Shown: positions 18,373 through 28,722 of the stretch, piece after piece | How the letters are laid out: every line of letters starts with the position of its first letter | Numbering within the stretch: the stretch's first letter is position 1 | Assembly (NCBI RefSeq): GCF_010020825.1 | Contig: NZ_JAACJE010000001.1 | Location: 1,364,001 to 1,428,000, forward strand | Length of the DNA: 64,000 nt | Direction: 5' to 3' | From: Acidovorax sp. 210-6 | Lineage (GTDB): Bacteria; Pseudomonadota; Gammaproteobacteria; Burkholderiales; Burkholderiaceae_C | Notes under the pieces: generated by a model | What the model saw: only the letters and a program-made list of their open reading frames with translations | The model's database searches: none | Told to the model about the DNA's origin: nothing | Translations under genes and position numbers: made by a program

Positions 18373-19725
18373 TTACTTGAACCTAGCTCTAGTCCAGTTC
18401 CCAACGTAGTCGAACAGATTCTTCACACTGTTCGAATAGGCCCCATCCGGCGCACCGCAGTTGCCGCATGGCGTGAATCCGTGGGTAGCGCCTTCGATAA
18501 AAACAAGGTCCTTGTCGGTGCTCTTCGAATTCTCGAACTCCTCTTCCGAGTCGCGGATGAACAGATAGCCACCCATGCCGGCAACCAGAGTCGGCGCCGA
18601 GATGGACCTCACGGCACAGACGGTGGAGTTGTTGCTGGAACAGTGGTCAATACCATCCAGCGAGTTGTTCGACATCACCGCTTGTGTGCTCAGGAAGGAG
18701 CGGATGCTCAAGAGCTTGGTGCCGCGATCGAACGCATTGGTTGAATCCTTCGTCTGCAGCTCAACCGGGCTGACCGACACCACCATCTGTTCCGAGATGG
18801 AGCCGTCGTTCTTGAGCAGCTTGCGCGGCAGCTTGGTAAAGCGTAGCTTGTCTTTGGGATCCAGGCTGTGCAACTGTGATGCGCCGCCAGGGCCAGCACC
18901 GGGATTGCCACCATGCGGGATGAGGAAGATGTCGTTGTCTGGATACGGGCCGCTACCGGCTTGGAGCGCACGGCGCTTTGCGAGCGCCGATTCGATCAAC
19001 GCGTTCATGCGCTTCGACTGGGCGGCGTAGTAGCGGGCCTGGAAGTCGGCCGTGTACGCGGAGGCACCGCTGGGGTTATATCCATTCGCGGGGTTATAGG
19101 GGTCCAGCGCGGGATCGAAGCTCTTCGGCGTTTCATTGACGACCGACCCGTTCAGACTGCGCAACAAGATGACTGGCACGCCCGGGTGCGCGTCGGCCAG
19201 CACCAGTGCATCGCCTTTGGGCAGGTTGGCGAGTTCATCGCGGCAAGGAACGAGTTTCTGCGGGCTCTTGCAGAATGCGGTGCCATTTTCTGCAACGGCC
19301 TGGTAGTAGCTGAGGGTTGGCCCCCCGCCGCTGTGACCGAACAAGACCACCTTCTCGATACCTGCCTGCTTGCGCAGGTATTCCATGCCGGCCTTGACAT
19401 CCAGTGCGATGAGGTCCCAATCAACAAGGAATTCGTTGTTGTCGAAGCGCGTGTTCATGCACAGCGCGGCAAAACCTCGCTTGGGCAATTCTTGGCATCC
19501 AGGGTGCTGCAGATAGTTGCTCGTGCGATGCACGATCAGGAACGCAACGCGCGGCGCAGGCCCGGAATCTGGCTTGTAGTACATGGCCTTGGCGGGGCCA
19601 AGACCGATGTAGGTCGGATTGCCTTGCGCCTGGCTGGATGCCGCCGCAAACACCGTCAGGCCAGCTACTGCAATCTGGAGAAGCTTTGCAGCTCTCTTCC
19701 AACCCGAACAAAGCTTCTGATTCAC
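18373..19725 (-). CDS. Exported alpha/beta-hydrolase (unit 2)
   Basis: Protein identical to the unit 1 copy (450 residues, GHSGGG motif, signal peptide). No indel falls in this gene even though the neighbouring fragment in unit 2 has several. The start is the GTG at 19725 for the same reason as in unit 1. Confidence 0.85.
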   Translation of the reverse strand: MNQKLCSGWKRAAKLLQIAVAGLTVFAAASSQAQGNPTYIGLGPAKAMYYKPDSGPAPRVAFLIVHRTSNYLQHPGCQELPKRGFAALCMNTRFDNNEFLVDWDLIALDVKAGMEYLRKQAGIEKVVLFGHSGGGPTLSYYQAVAENGTAFCKSPQKLVPCRDELANLPKGDALVLADAHPGVPVILLRSLNGSVVNETPKSFDPALDPYNPANGYNPSGASAYTADFQARYYAAQSKRMNALIESALAKRRALQAGSGPYPDNDIFLIPHGGNPGAGPGGASQLHSLDPKDKLRFTKLPRKLLKNDGSISEQMVVSVSPVELQTKDSTNAFDRGTKLLSIRSFLSTQAVMSNNSLDGIDHCSSNNSTVCAVRSISAPTLVAGMGGYLFIRDSEEEFENSKSTDKDLVFIEGATHGFTPCGNCGAPDGAYSNSVKNLFDYVGNWTRARFK

Positions 19726-19789
19726 ATGGGCCTCCATATTCTGTACTGGCACTTCGCCGAACTCGCGGCCGAATTGCGTGGGGAATCAA

Positions 19790-19813
19790 ACTACCGAACT
19801 ACCGAACTACCAA
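19790..19813. repeat. Three tandem 8-bp repeats (unit 2)
   Basis: The same ACTACCGA-type triplet as at 12147, upstream of the second hydrolase copy. Confidence 0.6.
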
Positions 19814-19991
19814 ACGATCAAACTGACGTATGCCCGAAAAGTCCCAGAGGTCAGGACTTCCGTAGGCGTCCTCTCGCGAGCGACGCTTCGAGGACGCCAG
19901 GTGGCGCGTGATGATCCGCCCTGCATCGGTCCAGGCCAATAGATTTGAATCGATAGGCCGGAACGTGTCAATGACTTTGCTGCACCGCTTG

Positions 19992-21044
19992 TCATAAATT
20001 TACTGCGCAGTGCTGGGTTGTTCTCTGGACGTTGGCCTCCGATGGTGGTGGGTTGATCCAGGCTGCGGTCGGCAGCGCATGGGGTTTGGGACGACGGCCC
20101 TTGAAGCGCTTCGGTGTCGCGAGGAACGCGGCATCCAGCGCGACCTGACGCGCATCGCGCAGGGCCGGTGCCTGACCGTAGTGCACCGCTTGCGGCGTCA
20201 TGTAGCCGATGCCCGAGTGCCGGTGCTCGGTGTTGTACCAAGAGAAGAATGCTTGGCAGTGGAGCCGAGCGTCCTCGATGCAGCCGAACCGCGCCGGGAA
20301 GTCAGGCCGGTACTTCATGGTCTTGAACTGCGACTCCGAATACGGGTTGTCGTCCGAGACGTGCGGCCTGCTGTGGCTCTTGGCGATGTCCAGCTCCACC
20401 AGCAAGGCGGCCACCGGCTTGGAGCGCATGGCCGCCCCCCGGTCGGCGTGCAGCGTGAGCATGCCGCGCTGCACGTCGTGGCGCGAGACGGTGTCGGCGA
20501 TCAGCTGCTCGGCCAGATCGGCGCTCTCGCGCTCGGCGAGCATCCAGCCCACCACGTGGCGGCTGAAGATGTCCAGGATCACGTACAGATGGAAGCAGGT
20601 CCATTTGGCCGGCCCTTTCAGCTTGGTGATGTCCCAGGACCAGATCTGGTTCGGAGCGCTGGCCAGCAGTTCGGGTTTGACGTAGGCCGGGTGGGTGAGC
20701 TGGCGGCGACGCTCGCACGAGCCGCCTTGGGTGTTCAGCAGGCGGTACATGGTGCGCACCGAGCCCAGGTATCGCCCCTCGTCGAGCAGCGTGGCGTGCA
20801 CGGCCGCAGGGGCGGTGTCGGCGAAGCGTTCGCTGTTCAAAGTGTCCAGCAGCAGCGTGCTCTCTTGCGCATCCAAGGCCAGCGGTGGGCGCACTCGCAC
20901 CGCGCGAGGAGGCCTGGGTCCGACCATGGCTGCGCGCCTTGCCTGGGCCCGCTGGCGGGCCGGCACGCCGCGCGGCAGGCCCAGGGCGCGGCATGCGGCG
21001 CCAGCGCCCAGAACGGGGCTGAGTTCGAGCACTGCGGCGATCAC
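19992..21044 (-). CDS. IS3-family transposase OrfB (unit 2)
   Basis: Identical protein to the unit 1 copy, with the same truncated OrfA upstream (21041-21112) cut by IS1071 copy 3. Confidence 0.85.
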   Translation of the reverse strand: MIAAVLELSPVLGAGAACRALGLPRGVPARQRAQARRAAMVGPRPPRAVRVRPPLALDAQESTLLLDTLNSERFADTAPAAVHATLLDEGRYLGSVRTMYRLLNTQGGSCERRRQLTHPAYVKPELLASAPNQIWSWDITKLKGPAKWTCFHLYVILDIFSRHVVGWMLAERESADLAEQLIADTVSRHDVQRGMLTLHADRGAAMRSKPVAALLVELDIAKSHSRPHVSDDNPYSESQFKTMKYRPDFPARFGCIEDARLHCQAFFSWYNTEHRHSGIGYMTPQAVHYGQAPALRDARQVALDAAFLATPKRFKGRRPKPHALPTAAWINPPPSEANVQRTTQHCAVNL

Positions 21045-21112
21045 GGCAAGTCGCCGGTGGCGTCCATCGAGTTGCCCAGCAAGGCAGCAAGTTTTTTTTG
21101 GACATCGATCAC
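21041..21112 (-). pseudogene. IS3 OrfA remnant (unit 2)
   Basis: The last 23 codons of OrfA, overlapping the orfB start, as in unit 1. Confidence 0.6.
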
Positions 21113-24100
21113 GGGGTCTCCTCGTTTTCAGTGCAATAAGTGACGGTACGAAAAGCTAGCACTGGCGCGGAGGTGGTGTTGGTAGATCGTTGATTTCATT
21201 GACTTTCCTGTTCACTTTCAAATCTGCGATTCGTGGCGTCAAACCGTGGTCGGTTTCATCCATTGGTGCCAGTTATCGATGCATTTGGCCGCGAAGGCAG
21301 GATTTGGTCAGCATAGCGGTCAACCGGGAAGCGAAACACACCCCGCAAGTTGATGCTCTCCAGCCTGGTGGGCGCAATCTTCCCGATCAGTTCCGGTGGA
21401 ATGACCTGGCGGCGGTTCGACCAGCGATCCAGGACCGCCTGCATCTGTGAGGTATTCCACGCCATCACGATGTTGGCCATCAGGCTCAACGCATCGGCCA
21501 CAGCCTGCATTTCATCGACACGTTTGGCCTGCGCCGGGCTGATCCGGCCGGTATAAATGGCGCGCTTGAGGGCGTTAACAGCCTCGCCCCGATTGAGCAC
21601 CCGGCGCAACTCGTTCCTGAAAGCGTCCTTGACAAAGTAGTCAGCCAAAAACGCCGTACGCAGCAACCGCCCCAATTGCACGCCAGCCTCATAGATTGGA
21701 TCGCCCTGGGCGGCAGAACCGAACCGCGCAAGAGCTGCCACCGCACTGGCATGTCCGCTCATGACCGAGGCTGCCAGGTGCACCAGACTATCCCAATGCT
21801 TTTCGATCAAAGCGACGTCGACATTGGCTTCGCACACCGCAGCGATTTCTGCGGGCACTTTGGTGCCGCGTGGCACAAAGAGGTGGCGCTGTTTGAGTTC
21901 CTTCAACCGCGGGCAAAGATCAAAACCAAGCAAACGGGCATGTGACATGGCAAAGTCGGTGTAGCCATGGGTATCCACAGCAAGCTGGCTGGTCTCCAGC
22001 TTTTCTTGGCGGATGACACCTTCAATGGCCACGCCCGCCTGGCGCTCATTGAGCACAAAGGGCTGCGCATGGAAGATGCCCCACCGGTCTTTTACATGGG
22101 AGTAGATTCCAATGGAAGGTGTGTTGCGCCGAGGATCAAGCCGGGCTTGCCACACCCGTTTGGTGGTCTCCATGCTCATCATGTCAGAAGATGCCAAATC
22201 GGACCGCCCCCAGGTGGCGGCAATCGGGTGTCGCTGCATGAATTCCAGCACAGCCTGGCAGGCCTGGCTCAGACGCCGTTCGTCCCGCGCCCAGCGCATG
22301 GCCTGGCGAATGCTGGTGGCAGACAATTGCGGAATCATGCGCGCGCATTCGACCGCAGTCAGACTGGTGCCGTGGGCCATGATGCCGGCATAGACCATCA
22401 GCAGCTCGTCGGTAGAGCGCGGCTCACGTCCGAGCATGATCCAGCTAAAGCGCACCTGGGCGTCAACGGCCAGAATCACTTCCGGCAATTGAACCTCACC
22501 GATGCGGTGATCCAAAGCCGCGCGCAGCTTGGTCACTTCTGGGTCTTCGTCCTCTGCGGGCAATGGCGACAAATGGAGTTCATCATCCACGCGCAGTACG
22601 CCACTGCGGGCTGCAGCGGCCACCGCATCGACACCGGCAGTTACTCTGGCCAGCAAAGGCTTCAAGAAAGTGGCAGCCTTGCTGGGTAACGATAGACGGG
22701 CATAGTGTTTCTTGGACTCTGCCTGCCAACGCTCGTCCGTGAAGAACAAGCGCGCACGACCCCGAAAGCTCAGGCTGTGCTCAATCCAGACCGAGCCATT
22801 GCGCACCGCGCGGCGCAGGGCAAACAGGGTGGCCACCTCCAACGCCTGAAACGCCCGTTCCCGGTCTGGGCTGGAGATCGAAACCTGCCAGATCATTCCC
22901 AGACTTGGTGCCACCACTTCAACTGGCAGCTTTCTGGATCCTTTGAGATATAAAGCTTGCAGCTTGGCAAGGTACTCGATGGCAGGATGCTCGCCGGTGG
23001 CCTGCCAGGGCAGCTTTGCAATGGCGACGAGCAACGACCGCACGGGGCGAATTCCATCAATCAATCCCTCGCGGACCAGGGAGGCCCTGCTCGGTGGTTT
23101 GCGTTTCTGGGTTTCGGTGATCAAGGCTTCAAGACGGGCACGCAACTCAGCATCTGGCACCGCACCTTGCGCGCTCAAGGCAACAAGTTCGCCGAGCAGC
23201 GTTTTGTACATTGCGGCCCAATTGACGGTAGCGGGGACATCGGCGGCAGCCTGACGCCACAGATCGGCGATCCGGCGCTGCACCATAAGGATCAACTGGT
23301 CTGTGGTGGTGAACAGGCAATACCGAAGAAAGCATGCGACCTCCACGGTGCGCGCTGGCTCTTTGATCTTGGCTCCGGCTGAGGGCGGCCTGGAGACAAG
23401 TCGGCGCGCGTAGCGGCGCAAGATGAGATCGGGGATGTCTGCCAGGTGCTTATGAACGTCCAGCGTGTAAAGCAGGTCGATGCGCTCCAGTACCTCGCTG
23501 ATTTGGCGGGTTGAGTGTTTCGCCGGTGCAGCCCATAGCCAACTCTGCTGGGTTTGTCCATCTGGGCGCAGCTCTGAAACTGAGGCTCGCCAGCGATCAA
23601 GTGTTGCTGGATCAACGCTGGCGGCGATGGCGGTGCCTGTTTCAACTTCAAGCTGGGCAAGTGCCGCCGCAATCAGTGTCCGAATTGCCCGCTCGTGCAC
23701 GATCACCAGCTTGTTCTTGTACAGCCATTGACGCGCCCGCACGAGTAGCTGATCGCGGTCGGCGCAGCGCGCCACTTCGTCGCGCAGTTCACGTACCAGT
23801 GAGCGGCGCTGGTGCTCGCTCATCCACTGGAATCCAAGGACCGTGCAGGCTACTTGTTGGTGATCGAATAGCGTGCGCCCGCGTTCATACATGGCTCTCA
23901 GCGAGGCGACTTCTGGTGCTGCAATGCCAAGCTCGTTGCCAAGGTGGCGCCACAAGGCTACTGGAATTACCCGAAAGGCACCGAGCAAACGCCCACTCAT
24001 GCGCAGGAAACCAATATGGAGCGCCAGACCAAGCTTGTGGGAATCACCTCGGCGTGCATTGATTGCGTCGCGCTCGGCACCATCGAAGGTGAAAAATGCC

Positions 24101-24316
24101 TTCATCTCGAAGTCGCTGATATCGCGGGGGAGCCCACGCATCCCCAAAAACGTTGTGTGCCAACCCTGCATCGTGAACCTCAAAAGTGGGAGGCCACCAT
24201 ACCCGTTTACAAAGCGAACAGGAAAGTCAATGAAATCAACGGTCTACCCAGACCACCCCCGCGCCAGTGCTAGCTTTGCGTACCGTCACTTATTGCACTG
24301 AAAACGAGGAGACCCC
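21113..24316 (-). mobile_element. IS1071, copy 3
   Basis: Full 3,204-bp element with both long inverted repeats, flanked as copy 2 is: IS3 remnant on the left, nuclease-like fragment on the right. Confidence 0.95.
21256..24171 (-). CDS. tnpA: IS1071 transposase TnpA, copy 3
   Basis: Identical in protein sequence to copy 1 (971 residues). Confidence 0.95.
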   Translation of the reverse strand: MQGWHTTFLGMRGLPRDISDFEMKAFFTFDGAERDAINARRGDSHKLGLALHIGFLRMSGRLLGAFRVIPVALWRHLGNELGIAAPEVASLRAMYERGRTLFDHQQVACTVLGFQWMSEHQRRSLVRELRDEVARCADRDQLLVRARQWLYKNKLVIVHERAIRTLIAAALAQLEVETGTAIAASVDPATLDRWRASVSELRPDGQTQQSWLWAAPAKHSTRQISEVLERIDLLYTLDVHKHLADIPDLILRRYARRLVSRPPSAGAKIKEPARTVEVACFLRYCLFTTTDQLILMVQRRIADLWRQAAADVPATVNWAAMYKTLLGELVALSAQGAVPDAELRARLEALITETQKRKPPSRASLVREGLIDGIRPVRSLLVAIAKLPWQATGEHPAIEYLAKLQALYLKGSRKLPVEVVAPSLGMIWQVSISSPDRERAFQALEVATLFALRRAVRNGSVWIEHSLSFRGRARLFFTDERWQAESKKHYARLSLPSKAATFLKPLLARVTAGVDAVAAAARSGVLRVDDELHLSPLPAEDEDPEVTKLRAALDHRIGEVQLPEVILAVDAQVRFSWIMLGREPRSTDELLMVYAGIMAHGTSLTAVECARMIPQLSATSIRQAMRWARDERRLSQACQAVLEFMQRHPIAATWGRSDLASSDMMSMETTKRVWQARLDPRRNTPSIGIYSHVKDRWGIFHAQPFVLNERQAGVAIEGVIRQEKLETSQLAVDTHGYTDFAMSHARLLGFDLCPRLKELKQRHLFVPRGTKVPAEIAAVCEANVDVALIEKHWDSLVHLAASVMSGHASAVAALARFGSAAQGDPIYEAGVQLGRLLRTAFLADYFVKDAFRNELRRVLNRGEAVNALKRAIYTGRISPAQAKRVDEMQAVADALSLMANIVMAWNTSQMQAVLDRWSNRRQVIPPELIGKIAPTRLESINLRGVFRFPVDRYADQILPSRPNASITGTNG

Positions 24317-25542
24317 GGCAAGCAGTTCTCGACGCAGTTCCAGACGGTGACCGGTTCCTGCGCAGTGCAGTCGAGCGCCATCGTCTTTGGCTCAAGGAGT
24401 TTGGCGAGAAGGGCGTCGCTAAGAGCCTCGTGGATGCATCAGCCTCATTGCAGTCGGTCGCCACCATTGCCGAGTTCGAGTCCATCTGCAAAACACTGGC
24501 GGGCATACCGTTGCCGATCGGGGTGTTCTCGGAGGAGCGGCCACGCATTCCGGCCGGTCCGAAACAAGTTGAAGAGCGCCCACGGCCTACTGAGCTCTCA
24601 GTAGCCTTCTTGAAGTTCCAGCTTGGTGGCCAACCAGCGGCCAACATCCACCACCTGGTTCCGCGCGAATTGCATGACATGGAGATCGAGGTCAGAGTCT
24701 CTCGATGGCCAGAGGGTGCCACGCACCTGGTGCTGACGCCGATCTCGGCAGAGCCCAGGAGCACCTACGAGCTCTCCGAGTTCACGTTCACGAAGCCGTC
24801 CACAGAGCCGCCGTACACGCTCATCCAGACGGGTCGTGCGGCTCTCCAGATCGCACAGGGACTGAAATCGAGGCCTTTCGAGTTCAAATACACGGCGGCA
24901 TTCCAACCTGCCAGCGCAGAGCAGCCCGTTGCTGTCGTCGGCCACCGTACGCTTTTGGTGGAGGGCTTCGACATACGGGTCAACTCGATAACCGGCTATC
25001 AGCCTGTCGACGAAAAGATCCTGTTGATCCGCGATCTACTAAGACGGGAAGGCTGGGCAAATGCCGAGGAGCTGTCGGACATTCTTGAGCTGCTGACCAG
25101 TCTGGGCAATCTTGCTGGGAGAGCAGTTCAAGACGCCGTGTTCGATGGCGCGTGGGGCGAGAAAGAATTCCAAGTCCAGGTTCGAAAGGACCTTCGCCGG
25201 TCGCCTCGCATCGGGTCGGATCTGGAGGAGCACGCCGCGGCCGCAGGGGGCTTCACTGACTTGAGCCTTCGAGGAATCACGATCGAGCTCAAGGAGACGG
25301 ACACGCGGATCAAACAGATGGAAGACTGCCGCAAGTTTGTCGAGCAAGCTGCCAGCTACGCGGTGGCCAAGGGCAAGCGCGTAGCTCTTTTGTGCATTCT
25401 GGATACCAGCGCCAAAGACTCTGCGCCTTGGTCGGCGGCCGACGGCATCGACGTTCTGATGTCAGCACCGCCAGCCAACGTGGCGGTCATCACGCTCGTC
25501 ATCCAGGGGAACATCACTCGTCCGAGCAAGTTGTCCCGTTGA
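24317..25542 (+). pseudogene. Nuclease-like protein, 5'-truncated (unit 3)
   Basis: Same as the unit 1 fragment, including the 370-residue open frame from the internal ATG at 24430. None of the unit 2 indels are present. Confidence 0.6.
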
Positions 25543-25982
25543 GGCCTTAGTCGCCTCGCTGGATGTCAAACGCGCACGACATCGTCAGTCAAGTTCCGGG
25601 TCTGAATTGGCAGCCCCTTGCAGGTTCTTGCTCGAGTCGCAGCTTTCCTTGGGGGCCTTGAAACTGACCACATCGAACTGAACCGCCCCGGGGCGATTCA
25701 AACAAGGAGCCGAGATGCCGCAAAGGAGTCGTTGCTGAACCTCAGCAATCAGTCTTGACCCGACTTTCGCCGCCACCGGCGCCACGACCGCTGCTAGGTG
25801 CAATCGCCAGTTTGAGCACCGCGACCCGCTTTATCGAAGCTCCTCGCCCGTTCTCCTTGACAACGGCACGGGTCTCCTGATGCCGGCAACCCACCGATCG
25901 GTTGAACAACGCGTCTCCTGAAGATGCGCATAGGTCCGCCAATCCTCTCGGTCTCGCAGGTCGGAGTACAGCAGAACATGGT
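25543..25982. other. Non-coding stretch, unit 3
   Basis: The counterpart of 10290-10729. No gene; the same small hairpin. Confidence 0.6.
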
Positions 25983-27335
25983 TTACTTGAACCTAGCTCT
26001 AGTCCAGTTCCCAACGTAGTCGAACAGATTCTTCACACTGTTCGAATAGGCCCCATCCGGCGCACCGCAGTTGCCGCATGGCGTGAATCCGTGGGTAGCG
26101 CCTTCGATAAAAACAAGGTCCTTGTCGGTGCTCTTCGAATTCTCGAACTCCTCTTCCGAGTCGCGGATGAACAGATAGCCACCCATGCCGGCAACCAGAG
26201 TCGGCGCCGAGATGGACCTCACGGCACAGACGGTGGAGTTGTTGCTGGAACAGTGGTCAATACCATCCAGCGAGTTGTTCGACATCACCGCTTGTGTGCT
26301 CAGGAAGGAGCGGATGCTCAAGAGCTTGGTGCCGCGATCGAACGCATTGGTTGAATCCTTCGTCTGCAGCTCAACCGGGCTGACCGACACCACCATCTGT
26401 TCCGAGATGGAGCCGTCGTTCTTGAGCAGCTTGCGCGGCAGCTTGGTAAAGCGTAGCTTGTCTTTGGGATCCAGGCTGTGCAACTGTGATGCGCCGCCAG
26501 GGCCAGCACCGGGATTGCCACCATGCGGGATGAGGAAGATGTCGTTGTCTGGATACGGGCCGCTACCGGCTTGGAGCGCACGGCGCTTTGCGAGCGCCGA
26601 TTCGATCAACGCGTTCATGCGCTTCGACTGGGCGGCGTAGTAGCGGGCCTGGAAGTCGGCCGTGTACGCGGAGGCACCGCTGGGGTTATATCCATTCGCG
26701 GGGTTATAGGGGTCCAGCGCGGGATCGAAGCTCTTCGGCGTTTCATTGACGACCGACCCGTTCAGACTGCGCAACAAGATGACTGGCACGCCCGGGTGCG
26801 CGTCGGCCAGCACCAGTGCATCGCCTTTGGGCAGGTTGGCGAGTTCATCGCGGCAAGGAACGAGTTTCTGCGGGCTCTTGCAGAATGCGGTGCCATTTTC
26901 TGCAACGGCCTGGTAGTAGCTGAGGGTTGGCCCCCCGCCGCTGTGACCGAACAAGACCACCTTCTCGATACCTGCCTGCTTGCGCAGGTATTCCATGCCG
27001 GCCTTGACATCCAGTGCGATGAGGTCCCAATCAACAAGGAATTCGTTGTTGTCGAAGCGCGTGTTCATGCACAGCGCGGCAAAACCTCGCTTGGGCAATT
27101 CTTGGCATCCAGGGTGCTGCAGATAGTTGCTCGTGCGATGCACGATCAGGAACGCAACGCGCGGCGCAGGCCCGGAATCTGGCTTGTAGTACATGGCCTT
27201 GGCGGGGCCAAGACCGATGTAGGTCGGATTGCCTTGCGCCTGGCTGGATGCCGCCGCAAACACCGTCAGGCCAGCTACTGCAATCTGGAGAAGCTTTGCA
27301 GCTCTCTTCCAACCCGAACAAAGCTTCTGATTCAC
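25983..27335 (-). CDS. Exported alpha/beta-hydrolase (unit 3)
   Basis: Third identical copy of the 450-residue secreted serine hydrolase; GTG start at 27335 preceded by GGAGG. Confidence 0.85.
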   Translation of the reverse strand: MNQKLCSGWKRAAKLLQIAVAGLTVFAAASSQAQGNPTYIGLGPAKAMYYKPDSGPAPRVAFLIVHRTSNYLQHPGCQELPKRGFAALCMNTRFDNNEFLVDWDLIALDVKAGMEYLRKQAGIEKVVLFGHSGGGPTLSYYQAVAENGTAFCKSPQKLVPCRDELANLPKGDALVLADAHPGVPVILLRSLNGSVVNETPKSFDPALDPYNPANGYNPSGASAYTADFQARYYAAQSKRMNALIESALAKRRALQAGSGPYPDNDIFLIPHGGNPGAGPGGASQLHSLDPKDKLRFTKLPRKLLKNDGSISEQMVVSVSPVELQTKDSTNAFDRGTKLLSIRSFLSTQAVMSNNSLDGIDHCSSNNSTVCAVRSISAPTLVAGMGGYLFIRDSEEEFENSKSTDKDLVFIEGATHGFTPCGNCGAPDGAYSNSVKNLFDYVGNWTRARFK

Positions 27336-27399
27336 ATGGGCCTCCATATTCTGTACTGGCACTTCGCCGAACTCGCGGCCGAATTGCGTGGGGAATCAA

Positions 27400-27423
27400 A
27401 CTACCGAACTACCGAACTACCAA
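27400..27423. repeat. Three tandem 8-bp repeats (unit 3)
   Basis: The same ACTACCGA-type triplet as at 12147, upstream of the third hydrolase copy. Confidence 0.6.
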
Positions 27424-27601
27424 ACGATCAAACTGACGTATGCCCGAAAAGTCCCAGAGGTCAGGACTTCCGTAGGCGTCCTCTCGCGAGCGACGCTTCG
27501 AGGACGCCAGGTGGCGCGTGATGATCCGCCCTGCATCGGTCCAGGCCAATAGATTTGAATCGATAGGCCGGAACGTGTCAATGACTTTGCTGCACCGCTT
27601 G

Positions 27602-28654
27602 TCATAAATTTACTGCGCAGTGCTGGGTTGTTCTCTGGACGTTGGCCTCCGATGGTGGTGGGTTGATCCAGGCTGCGGTCGGCAGCGCATGGGGTTTGGG
27701 ACGACGGCCCTTGAAGCGCTTCGGTGTCGCGAGGAACGCGGCATCCAGCGCGACCTGACGCGCATCGCGCAGGGCCGGTGCCTGACCGTAGTGCACCGCT
27801 TGCGGCGTCATGTAGCCGATGCCCGAGTGCCGGTGCTCGGTGTTGTACCAAGAGAAGAATGCTTGGCAGTGGAGCCGAGCGTCCTCGATGCAGCCGAACC
27901 GCGCCGGGAAGTCAGGCCGGTACTTCATGGTCTTGAACTGCGACTCCGAATACGGGTTGTCGTCCGAGACGTGCGGCCTGCTGTGGCTCTTGGCGATGTC
28001 CAGCTCCACCAGCAAGGCGGCCACCGGCTTGGAGCGCATGGCCGCCCCCCGGTCGGCGTGCAGCGTGAGCATGCCGCGCTGCACGTCGTGGCGCGAGACG
28101 GTGTCGGCGATCAGCTGCTCGGCCAGATCGGCGCTCTCGCGCTCGGCGAGCATCCAGCCCACCACGTGGCGGCTGAAGATGTCCAGGATCACGTACAGAT
28201 GGAAGCAGGTCCATTTGGCCGGCCCTTTCAGCTTGGTGATGTCCCAGGACCAGATCTGGTTCGGAGCGCTGGCCAGCAGTTCGGGTTTGACGTAGGCCGG
28301 GTGGGTGAGCTGGCGGCGACGCTCGCACGAGCCGCCTTGGGTGTTCAGCAGGCGGTACATGGTGCGCACCGAGCCCAGGTATCGCCCCTCGTCGAGCAGC
28401 GTGGCGTGCACGGCCGCAGGGGCGGTGTCGGCGAAGCGTTCGCTGTTCAAAGTGTCCAGCAGCAGCGTGCTCTCTTGCGCATCCAAGGCCAGCGGTGGGC
28501 GCACTCGCACCGCGCGAGGAGGCCTGGGTCCGACCATGGCTGCGCGCCTTGCCTGGGCCCGCTGGCGGGCCGGCACGCCGCGCGGCAGGCCCAGGGCGCG
28601 GCATGCGGCGCCAGCGCCCAGAACGGGGCTGAGTTCGAGCACTGCGGCGATCAC
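27602..28654 (-). CDS. IS3-family transposase OrfB (unit 3)
   Basis: Identical protein to the unit 1 copy. The OrfA remnant lies at 28651-28722 and is cut by IS1071 copy 4. Confidence 0.85.
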   Translation of the reverse strand: MIAAVLELSPVLGAGAACRALGLPRGVPARQRAQARRAAMVGPRPPRAVRVRPPLALDAQESTLLLDTLNSERFADTAPAAVHATLLDEGRYLGSVRTMYRLLNTQGGSCERRRQLTHPAYVKPELLASAPNQIWSWDITKLKGPAKWTCFHLYVILDIFSRHVVGWMLAERESADLAEQLIADTVSRHDVQRGMLTLHADRGAAMRSKPVAALLVELDIAKSHSRPHVSDDNPYSESQFKTMKYRPDFPARFGCIEDARLHCQAFFSWYNTEHRHSGIGYMTPQAVHYGQAPALRDARQVALDAAFLATPKRFKGRRPKPHALPTAAWINPPPSEANVQRTTQHCAVNL

Positions 28655-28722
28655 GGCAAGTCGCCGGTGGCGTCCATCGAGTTGCCCAGCAAGGCAGCAA
28701 GTTTTTTTTGGACATCGATCAC
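28651..28722 (-). pseudogene. IS3 OrfA remnant (unit 3)
   Basis: The last 23 codons of OrfA, overlapping the orfB start, as in unit 1. Confidence 0.6.
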